Source: Terriglobia bacterium
GTDB lineage: Bacteria; Acidobacteriota; Terriglobia; UBA7540
DNA: 12,178 nucleotides
NCBI GenBank assembly: GCA_020072905.1
Contig: JAIQGB010000091.1
Span: forward strand, 1-12,178
Reading direction: 5' to 3'
The notes under the pieces are model-generated. The model was given only the letters and a program-made list of their open reading frames with translations. It was not told the origin of the DNA and searched no databases. Shown here piece by piece: positions 6,294 through 12,178 of this stretch (position 1 is the first letter of the stretch; the number at the start of each line of letters is the position of its first letter). The position numbers were made by a program, and so were the translations under genes.

Positions 6294-6647
6294 ATGAAAC
6301 GAATTGACGCCATCGTCAGGCCGGAGAAGCTGGACGAAGTGAAGGAAAGTCTCGCCAGCGCCGGCGTGCATGGCCTCACCGTTACCGAGGTCAGAGGCTT
6401 CGGCCGACAGAAGGGCCACACCGAGCATTACCGAGGGGCCGAGTACACGGTGGACTTCCTGCCGAAGGTGGACATTACCGTCCTTGCTTACGAGGACCGG
6501 CTGCCCGACATTCTGAAAACCCCTCGAGGAGGTCGTCCTCATCCGCACTGGGGAACGCGGACAGAATCCCATTTGATGCTGCACGTTGACTTGACGGTCA
6601 TTCGCGAGTTGCTGGGGACAGCCGTTGAGAGTCTGCACCCAGCCTAA
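6294..6647 (+). CDS. glnB: P-II nitrogen regulatory protein, frameshifted after residue 76
   Basis: P-II is a trimeric cytoplasmic sensor of 2-oxoglutarate, ATP/ADP and (through uridylylation) glutamine; GlnK-type members block AmtB. A strong site, GGAGG, precedes ATG 6294. Residues 1-76 are typical: MKRIDAIVRPEKLDEVKESL, then TEVRGFGRQKGHTE, then the T-loop YRGAEYTVDFLPKV with the modifiable Tyr51. After ILKT (76) the frame goes to PRGGRPHPHWG and on to a TAA at 6645, which is unlike any P-II. The true C-terminal end is present in the next frame (see 6523-6576). Aligned to E. coli GlnB, about residues 77-95 are missing, including the B-loop TGKIGDGK that binds ATP. This fits a 56-nt deletion. 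The product, if made, should not bind ATP normally or form a proper trimer. glnB versus glnK cannot be told apart by sequence here; the place next to amt suggests glnK. It is a pseudogene unless the deletion is an assembly error. Confidence 0.9.
   Translation: MKRIDAIVRPEKLDEVKESLASAGVHGLTVTEVRGFGRQKGHTEHYRGAEYTVDFLPKVDITVLAYEDRLPDILKTPRGGRPHPHWGTRTESHLMLHVDLTVIRELLGTAVESLHPA
6523..6576 (+). pseudogene. Stranded C-terminal end of P-II in another frame
   Basis: Read from CTC at 6523, the sequence gives LEEVVLIRTGERGQNPI and then TGA (6574-6576). It aligns without gaps to the last 17 residues of E. coli GlnB, including the RIRTGE C-loop whose arginines contact ATP. One base (6522) lies between the last codon of the N-terminal part and this segment. 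19 missing codons minus that base equals 56 nt, which explains the frame change exactly. Confidence 0.85.
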
Positions 6648-6677
6648 AGCGATTACTCATAAGAGGAGGAAGGAAAC

Positions 6678-8396
6678 ATGGCAGACGAGAAGGAAGGGTA
6701 CGTGGCAGAGCGCGTCTTGAGCCGCCCCTCGCGCCGGTCGCTGCGGTTGATCGGTGCTGCGGTGCTCCTTGCCACGGGCATGCTGGGAGGGTTGTCAGCG
6801 CCATGTGCCGCGCAGGAGGGACCTAAACCGGATCCGGCTGGCGTAGCTACAGGAGACAAAAGCGCCGCGGTAGATGCTGCGGGCAACCCTTTTGTCGTTC
6901 CCGAGCCGACGGACAAGACGACTCCAGATTACGCCAATAAAAAGAAGGATTTCGACGACTACCAAGCTCAGGCAGCGAAGGAACCGCTGGCGGTGAAGCT
7001 GGCTGATACTGTGGGGCACGTACGGATTGCCACTAATTTTTCGTGGACACTCCTCACGGGATACCTCGTGCTCTTCATGCAGGCCGGGTTCGCCCTCCTC
7101 ACGTGCGGGTTAGTGCGAAAGAAGAACGCCGCCCATCTCATGATGCTGAACTTCGCGGCGTACGTCTTCGCCTTTCTCGCTTACTATGCGTGCGGCTATG
7201 CCCTCCAATTCGGCGCCGTGGCGGTGAATGCGGCGCCGGCAAACCTCGGCGGAACCCCGACACTCAATAAGTTCCTTATTGGGAGCGGCTTATGGGGCTT
7301 CTTGGGCGGCAAGGGCTTTTTCCTGGTCGGTCCCGGCTATGATGCCGGCAGCCTTTGCCTGACACTCTTCGAAGTTGTGTTTATGGAAACGGCCGGTTAC
7401 ATTATCGTCGGCGCGATCTGCGAGCGGATAACCTTCTGGGCCTTCCTGGTCTGTGAACTTTTCGTGGGCGGAATCCTCTACCCGATCTTCGGTTGTTGGG
7501 TCTGGGGCGGAGGCTGGCTTTCGCAGCTCGGCTCCAGCATGAATCTCGCCCACGGCTACGTGGACTTCGCCGGATCTTCGGTGGTCCACGCGATCGGTGG
7601 ATTCTGCGCCATGGCGCTTGCCATCGTGCTCGGTCCGCGTATTGGCAAGTACGGCCCGGATGGTAAGCCACGACCCTTCCCCGCCCACAACATTGCGTTC
7701 GTTGTCGCGGGCACCTTCATACTCCTTTTCGGTTGGATGGGTTTTAACCCTGGCTCTACCCTCGGCGCGAGCGACCTTCGCATCTCGGTAATTGCTGTGA
7801 ATACCAATCTTGCCGCCGTAGCCGGTTCGGCGATGGCGATGATCCTTTGGTATATGATGTTTGGCAAGCCCGATATCACCATGGCCTGCAACGGAATGCT
7901 GGCTGGCCTTGTCGCCATCACAGCTCCTTGTGCCTTTGTGTCGCCAACCTCCGCCGTGATCATCGGAGTTCTCGCCGGCACCGTGGTCTGCCTGGGAGTC
8001 CTCTTCAATGAACGCGTCCTCAAGGTGGACGACCCCTGTGGAGCCATCTCGGTCCACGGATTTTGCGGTTGGCTGGGAGCTGTCTGCGTCGGCATCTTTG
8101 CCGACGGCACCTATGGCGCCGGATGGAATGGCGTTGGCGCCGCAACGTACCTCGGAAACGCGGGCCAAGGGGTCACGGGCTTGCTCCACGGCGACACGCG
8201 CCAGTTTCTCTGCCAACTCCTGGGGGCGACGTTGTGTGCAATTTGGGCATTCGGGGCAACCTACGCCGTTTTCACGGTTGTAAACAAGATCAAATCCATG
8301 CGAGTTGCCCCCGAGGTGGAACTTGAAGGACTCGACGTTCCCGAGTTTGGCCTGCCGGGCTATCCGGAAGATGTGCCCGTCGCCGTCCAGTCGTGA
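6678..8396 (+). CDS. amt: Amt-family ammonium transporter with exported N-terminal extension
   Basis: An inner-membrane ammonium channel/transporter, 572 residues. ATG 6678 has an ideal AGGAGG site. Residues about 19-46 are a signal-like segment (RRSLRLIG, hydrophobic core, ending PCAAQE). They are followed by about 70 hydrophilic residues, unusually long, before the first Amt helix (about 118-140, WTLLTGYLVLFMQAGFALL). The core is intact. Asp296 matches AmtB Asp160. His304 (in FAGSSVVHAIGGF) and His460 (in AISVHGFCGW) are the twin pore histidines. Phe235 and Phe356 (in WMGFNPGS) match the phenylalanine gate, and CERI (248-251) follows the first gate. The short cytoplasmic tail (VELEGLDVPEFGLPGYPE) is the usual place for P-II contact and activity control. 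The P-II gene immediately upstream is broken, so local P-II control may be lost. The upstream end of the signal segment could instead be an uncleaved helix. Confidence 0.96.
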   Translation: MADEKEGYVAERVLSRPSRRSLRLIGAAVLLATGMLGGLSAPCAAQEGPKPDPAGVATGDKSAAVDAAGNPFVVPEPTDKTTPDYANKKKDFDDYQAQAAKEPLAVKLADTVGHVRIATNFSWTLLTGYLVLFMQAGFALLTCGLVRKKNAAHLMMLNFAAYVFAFLAYYACGYALQFGAVAVNAAPANLGGTPTLNKFLIGSGLWGFLGGKGFFLVGPGYDAGSLCLTLFEVVFMETAGYIIVGAICERITFWAFLVCELFVGGILYPIFGCWVWGGGWLSQLGSSMNLAHGYVDFAGSSVVHAIGGFCAMALAIVLGPRIGKYGPDGKPRPFPAHNIAFVVAGTFILLFGWMGFNPGSTLGASDLRISVIAVNTNLAAVAGSAMAMILWYMMFGKPDITMACNGMLAGLVAITAPCAFVSPTSAVIIGVLAGTVVCLGVLFNERVLKVDDPCGAISVHGFCGWLGAVCVGIFADGTYGAGWNGVGAATYLGNAGQGVTGLLHGDTRQFLCQLLGATLCAIWAFGATYAVFTVVNKIKSMRVAPEVELEGLDVPEFGLPGYPEDVPVAVQS

Positions 8397-8429
8397 GCAC
8401 AGCGACTTCCTGAGGCTGGTCAAAAGCCG

Positions 8430-9077
8430 CGCCGAGTCCTCATCTTCTTCGGTGCGCTGGCCTTCCTTTTCGGGCCGTGGCTTATCCAGTGGGCCTTTCG
8501 GCGGGCCAAGAATTTGGCGGGCCACCATGTGGTGCTGGGGGTCGCACTGGCACTGGCCTTCTTCTTTGCCTTCCTGGCCGACGTCCTTGGAGGCATGGCA
8601 GCGATTACAGGTGCTTATCTTGCCGGGATTCTGGTGGGCTTCACGTCTGCTCAAGAGGAAGTGCTCCGCGAGGTTCGTACTCTGAGCCACTCTTTTCTCG
8701 GCCCCTTATTTTTCGCCTCCATCGGGCTGGAGATCAATGCCTGGACACTGGGCGGGCACTGGGCCTTCTTCCTGGCTCTGTTGATTGTGGCTGTGGGTGG
8801 GAAAGTTCTGGGCTGCGGCTTGGGAGCATGGTTGAGCCGAATGTCGAGGCGAGACTCATTCATCGTGGGCGTGGGGATGGTCCCCCGCGGGGAAGTCGGT
8901 TTGATCACGGCAACGATTGGTTGGACTTGCGGGCTGATCTCGCCACAGGTCTTCTCGCTGGCAGTTGTTCTGGTCCTGGTAACCACCCTCCTGACTCCTA
9001 TCATGCTACGTATCCCCTTCCGCCAGAGTAAGTTAGCGGCGTCCTCACCTTCTGAAGCTGCCCTGCCGGAGTTCTAG
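8430..9077 (+). pseudogene. CPA2/Kef-type cation:proton antiporter, C-terminal half only
   Basis: CPA2 antiporters exchange Na+ or K+ for H+ across the inner membrane and normally have about 12-13 helices in some 380-420 residues. Only the last six or so helices remain. Homology-like sequence starts around 8430 (RVLIFFGALAFLFGPWLIQW), continues through LAGILVGF, FLGPLFFASIGLEINAW, KVLGCGLGAWLSRMSRRDS and the family hallmark MVPRGEVGLITA, and ends at TAG 9075-9077. The ion-binding half is absent. There is no ATG, GTG or TTG between the Amt stop (TGA 8394-8396) and TTG 8514, and no ribosome site there. The frame is the same as that of amt, directly continuous after its TGA. A minimal coding region would be 8514-9077. 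The best reading is an antiporter gene whose 5' half was deleted, leaving its 3' end next to amt. An assembly deletion is the alternative. Confidence 0.8.
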
Positions 9078-9086
9078 AGTTCCGGC
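9065..9086 (+). terminator. Hairpin overlapping the antiporter stop codon
   Basis: GCCGGA (9065-9070) pairs with TCCGGC (9081-9086) over a 10-nt loop that contains the stop codon. A pyrimidine-rich stretch (CTTCCTCTCT) follows rather than a pure T-run. It is a possible terminator ending the porin/P-II/amt unit before the next promoter. Confidence 0.35.
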
Positions 9087-9122
9087 CTTCCTCTCTAACT
9101 CCTTAACCAGCAACGATTAGTA

Positions 9123-9151
9123 TTGACGAGTGCACCCCAGTGGGATATAGT
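9123..9151 (+). promoter_or_regulatory. Near-consensus sigma70 promoter of the GAF/GGDEF gene
   Basis: TTGACG (9123-9128), exactly 17 nt, then TATAGT (9146-9151). Both boxes match consensus at 5 of 6 positions. Transcription would start near 9158 and leave a leader of about 165 nt before ATG 9322. I see no gene in that leader. Confidence 0.6.
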
Positions 9152-9321
9152 CTGCGTAATTTTTCACGTGGCGATCGAGGCGTCGGGAGGGACGGCTTGA
9201 TTGCTGTCGTTTCAGGTCTGAAGCCAAGAACCCATCGATAAAGCGCCGGGCGAAGGGTCGGACGAGCAAGGCAGCAGATGAGGCGGCAAGGTTCTGACTT
9301 GTCCGCCCGGAGAACGCTGCG

Positions 9322-12178
9322 ATGGGGACCACTCTCGGCCAGTTACCTCCCATCTTCATCCTCCCCACTCTCACCTCGTTCATTCTTCTTGTGTTCATTC
9401 TTCAGAGACTGCATCACCGCCGAAACGAAGAAAAACGCAATCAAGCGCAATTGTTGCGTTTTTCGAACCTACAACTGCTGATCACAGCGATTTCCTCAAC
9501 TCCCGACATGAAGAAGCTCGTGGACCAGGCGCTTGATGGTATCCTCCAGGCACTCGGCCTGGATCAGGGTTTCGCCCTGCTGCACATTCCGGGAACAAAT
9601 GGCGCGGATTACTCGGCGGCTCGAGGCTTTTCCGAGCAAGCGCAGGAACAGCTCTCCAAAGGGGCCTTGCGTGACTACCTTTTCTCCTCGGGCGACCGCT
9701 GGGGCAGCCTCATGGTCTTCCCGGACCTCCTCTCTCCGGACTTGGTCGCCGCCTGGCACCGTGACCCAGTCTTCCCTCAGTTCCGCGAAGTCATTACCGC
9801 AGAGGGGCTGCGAACACTGCTGGTCTTGGGGCTGCAGACGCGTGACCGGCCCTACGGCCTGCTCGTCGTGGGCAGCCGTCAGGTGAAGACCTTCCGGCCG
9901 AACGAACTTCGCCTGACCATGGCCATAGGGAATCAGACCTCCGTAGCGCTCGAAAACCGCGCACTGCAATTGGCGGGGGAGCGTCACGGCGAGGAGTTGA
10001 GAGCCCTCCATCGCGTGGTCGAAGCTCTGAGCGCGACCTTTGACCTGGAGATGCAACTCCAGATTCTGCAGCACGAACTGAAGGGCGTGTTGGGGGCGTC
10101 GGAATTCTCGCTGGTTCTCCAGGAATCGCGGGACGGCCGCCCGGAGGCGGTGTCCGCTCTGGACGAGGGAGCCCCTGGCCCGGCGCGCCGCCGCACGCCC
10201 GACGCCCTCTCCGCATACGTGTTGAGCACGCGCGCGCCCCTATTGATTGTCCGCGACTTCCTGAATACGGCGCGGCGCCTGGGGATCTCGCCCATCGACC
10301 CGCGCATCCTGTGCTGGGCGGGAGTACCCATCCAATTCTCGGACGGCTCGATGGGCGTCCTCGCCGTGACCGACTACCAGCGTGAGGGTGCACTGGACGA
10401 TCGGCGGTTTGAGTTGTTGAAGGTGCTGGCGGGGGAAGTGGCGGTGGCCATCGAGAACGCCCGGCTGTTCCAGCAGGAGCAGCGCCGGGCCCGCCACTTG
10501 GCCCTGCTGAACGAGTTGGCGCGCCGGACGATGGCGGTCCTCGACCCCAAGGAATTGCTCCCCAGCATCTGCCCAGAGTTGCGCAGCGCCTTCGGCTACG
10601 AACTGGTCCGCGTGGAGACCATCGACCGCAATCGCGACGAGCTGGTGGTGGAGGCGCAGGGGGGGTACGCGCCGACGCTGCTGGGGAAGCGGCGCAAGCG
10701 CGGCGAAGGGCTGGCAGGTTTCGCCATCGAGAGTGGCGAGCCGGTTCTGGCAAACGACGTCACCCGCGACGAACGTTACGTCCCGTTCCACTCCGGAGTC
10801 CGTTCCGCCCTGATGGTTCCTTTGAAATACCGGTCCGAGGTCCTGGGCGTGCTGTCGATCGAGAGCTTGCGGTCGGATAGCTTTTCCCAGCAGGACGTGC
10901 TCACAATTTGCACGCTCACTGACCAGTTGGCCATCGCCCTGAAGAACGCGCAGGCCTACCAGGTGGCGCAGGAGCAGGCGATCACCGACAGCCTGACGGG
11001 GCTCAAGACCCACCGGTATTTTATGGAATCGCTCGATGCGGAGTGGCGGCGGTCGCCGCGTTCGGGCCGGCATTTCTCCTTGATCATGATGGACCTCGAC
11101 GGCTTCAAGCACGTCAACGACCGGCACGGTCACCTGGAAGGCGACCGGGTCCTGAAAACCGTGGCGGAACTGTTGGAGGCACGCTGCCGGCAATCGAACG
11201 TCGTCGCCCGGCTGGGCGGCGATCAGTTTGCCATCCTGATGGCGGAAACCAGTACCGAGCAGGCGCAGATCCTGGCTGAGCGCCTGCGTTCCAGCTTCGC
11301 GGCGGATTCCTACCTGGCCAGCCGCGGCGTGACGGCCAGTTTCGGCATCGCCACCTTTCCCATGCACGGTGTGACGGCGGATGAGATCGTGCACGTCGCG
11401 GAGTCCGGGGTGTATCTGGCCAAGCACGAGCGCGGCAACAGTGTGCGCGTCGCTTCGAGTTCCCAGGACTCGCCCGACGCCGCCTGGGAACAGCAGTTGC
11501 TTCAAGCCTATCTGGGGGTAGCGGTCAAACGCATGTTCTCCACCGGCCCCGAAGTCTTCAATCAGTACCTCTCGCGCTTCGAGGCGGCCACGCGCGACAC
11601 CCAAGGAGAGAACCCTTCGCTTATGGACACCGTCACGGCCCTGGCCTTCACCATCGACGAGATTGCCAGCCTGTTCCGCGACCATTATGCCATTTCCTTG
11701 AGTGACGAAGACATCCGCAGCCTGGCCGCCGAAACCGAAGGCTGGGCAATTGCGCTCCAGCTCTACGGGCAGGGTTTGAAAAGTGGGGCGGTCTCGCCAG
11801 CCGGCCGAGGCCCGTTGCCGCCGGGGACCGGCGCCGAAGGTCTTTTCGATTACCTGGCCCAGGAAGTCTTCGAGCAGCTTTCGCCGGACGTGCGCCAGTT
11901 TTTGCAGGTCACCGCCATATTGCGTGAGCTAAATGCATCCATTTGCAACCAGCTGCGCGGCCAGAACGACAGTGACCAGTATTTGCGCTACCTCTACGAA
12001 AATGGCCTGTTCCTGGTGGACCTGGGTGGAGAGTCGATCCGCTACCACCACTTATTCAGGGAATTTATTTTGCGCCGGCTGCCGGATGCGGAACGCAGCG
12101 AGCTGAACCGCAAAGCGGCCGTCCTTCAGCTGGAGCGCAAGAATGAAGAAGATGCGATTTATCATTTCTTGAGGGCCA
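9322..12178 (+). CDS. Membrane-anchored GAF-GAF-GAF-GGDEF protein fused to a MalT-type STAND fragment (3' incomplete)
   Basis: The frame is open from ATG 9322 (GGAGAA at 9309-9314, 7-nt spacer) to the right edge, 952 codons. Residues about 9-27 form one transmembrane helix followed by a basic HHRR segment. Three GAF-like domains cover about 40-220, 228-388 and 393-550. The GGDEF domain covers about 554-705, beginning DSLTGLKTHRYF, with MDLDGFKHVND intact. The signature, however, is GGDQF (632-636), and the inhibitory site is R623-Q-S-N instead of RxxD. Residues about 715-779 (AYLGVAVKRMFSTGPEVFNQYL, then SLMDTVTALAFTID) look like the linker that leads into an HD-GYP domain in Acidobacteriota proteins. 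Instead of AKDHYTQGHS, the chain goes to EIASLFRDHY, TEGW (805-808), GLFDYLAQEVFEQLSPDVRQ and YHHLFREF (908-915). That is the segment after the NTPase core of MalT/LuxR-type STAND regulators. No P-loop and no HD residues are present. It is probably a deletion-made chimera. Cyclic-di-GMP synthesis is doubtful because the catalytic Glu is Gln. Confidence 0.85.
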   Translation, partial: MGTTLGQLPPIFILPTLTSFILLVFILQRLHHRRNEEKRNQAQLLRFSNLQLLITAISSTPDMKKLVDQALDGILQALGLDQGFALLHIPGTNGADYSAARGFSEQAQEQLSKGALRDYLFSSGDRWGSLMVFPDLLSPDLVAAWHRDPVFPQFREVITAEGLRTLLVLGLQTRDRPYGLLVVGSRQVKTFRPNELRLTMAIGNQTSVALENRALQLAGERHGEELRALHRVVEALSATFDLEMQLQILQHELKGVLGASEFSLVLQESRDGRPEAVSALDEGAPGPARRRTPDALSAYVLSTRAPLLIVRDFLNTARRLGISPIDPRILCWAGVPIQFSDGSMGVLAVTDYQREGALDDRRFELLKVLAGEVAVAIENARLFQQEQRRARHLALLNELARRTMAVLDPKELLPSICPELRSAFGYELVRVETIDRNRDELVVEAQGGYAPTLLGKRRKRGEGLAGFAIESGEPVLANDVTRDERYVPFHSGVRSALMVPLKYRSEVLGVLSIESLRSDSFSQQDVLTICTLTDQLAIALKNAQAYQVAQEQAITDSLTGLKTHRYFMESLDAEWRRSPRSGRHFSLIMMDLDGFKHVNDRHGHLEGDRVLKTVAELLEARCRQSNVVARLGGDQFAILMAETSTEQAQILAERLRSSFAADSYLASRGVTASFGIATFPMHGVTADEIVHVAESGVYLAKHERGNSVRVASSSQDSPDAAWEQQLLQAYLGVAVKRMFSTGPEVFNQYLSRFEAATRDTQGENPSLMDTVTALAFTIDEIASLFRDHYAISLSDEDIRSLAAETEGWAIALQLYGQGLKSGAVSPAGRGPLPPGTGAEGLFDYLAQEVFEQLSPDVRQFLQVTAILRELNASICNQLRGQNDSDQYLRYLYENGLFLVDLGGESIRYHHLFREFILRRLPDAERSELNRKAAVLQLERKNEEDAIYHFLRA

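Noticed and set aside
6076..6297. Plus-strand frame (TTG or ATG start) overlapping the P-II start codon
   Set aside because: The composition is not protein-like, there is no hydrophobic or structured pattern, and it runs through the P-II ribosome site. A weak GGAGGGG before ATG 6094 is not enough.
7290..8690. Long minus-strand open frame (466 codons) opposite amt and the antiporter
   Set aside because: It is a shadow of the opposite strand's third-position GC bias: rich in His, Asp, Gly and Arg with no fold-like pattern, while the plus strand encodes textbook Amt.
9117..9398. Minus-strand frame of 93 codons, briefly considered as a transposase remnant
   Set aside because: It has no catalytic motif, terminal repeats or target duplication, and it covers the near-consensus promoter and start of the GGDEF gene.
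8398..9497. Similar 14-mers CACAGCGACTTCCT (8398) and CACAGCGATTTCCT (9484), considered as deletion or attachment repeats
   Set aside because: There is one mismatch in 14 bases with no similarity on either side. The second lies inside a coding region, so chance is sufficient.
10240..11685. Long minus-strand open frame (481 codons) opposite the GAF/GGDEF gene
   Set aside because: It is a shadow frame in high-GC DNA. The plus strand has clear GAF and GGDEF motifs throughout.
1..12178. CRISPR arrays, tRNA/rRNA genes, insertion sequences, phage genes
   Set aside because: No regularly spaced repeats, cloverleaf sequences, rRNA cores, transposase motifs or phage structural genes were seen on either strand.

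Overview
The window is a GC-rich stretch from a Gram-negative (two-membrane) bacterium, most likely an Acidobacteriota. The two-membrane call rests on a TonB-dependent receptor and an outer-membrane porin. The phylum call rests on the receptor's N-terminal carboxypeptidase-regulatory-like domain and on the style of the multi-GAF/GGDEF protein at the right edge. It is family knowledge plus inference, not proof.

Left third (1-3700, minus strand). Read in the direction of transcription, there is a small exported Cys/His-rich protein (3261-3620), a 738-residue TonB-dependent receptor (911-3127) and the first 259 codons of glutamyl-tRNA synthetase (1-777, running off the left edge). The Cys/His-rich gene has a good sigma70-like promoter. 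Immediately upstream of its -35 sit two 11-bp direct repeats and an overlapping palindrome, which look like a regulator site. Further upstream is a 13-bp perfect inverted repeat.

Middle (4196-9077, plus strand). This is an ammonium/nitrogen cluster: a BBP2-like porin, a 53-codon two-helix membrane protein preceded by three hairpins, a P-II signal protein gene, and an Amt ammonium transporter with a long exported N-terminal extension. The P-II gene is broken. Its last 17 codons (a typical RTGE-containing tail) lie in another reading frame, and about 19 codons holding the ATP-binding B-loop are missing, which fits a 56-nt deletion. After the Amt stop comes only the C-terminal half of a CPA2/Kef-type cation:proton antiporter, in the same frame as Amt and with no proper start.

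Right third (9123-12178, plus strand). A near-consensus promoter precedes a 952-codon (incomplete) membrane-anchored GAF-GAF-GAF-GGDEF protein. Its GGDEF motif is GGDQF. Its C-terminus passes abruptly from the linker that normally leads into an HD-GYP domain to the post-NTPase part of a MalT-type STAND regulator, without HD residues and without a P-loop.

The most notable feature of the window is therefore a set of deletion-like junctions within about 5 kb: P-II, antiporter and GGDEF/MalT. They are either real genome decay and domain fusion, or assembly deletions. No rRNA, tRNA, CRISPR array, transposase or phage gene was seen.
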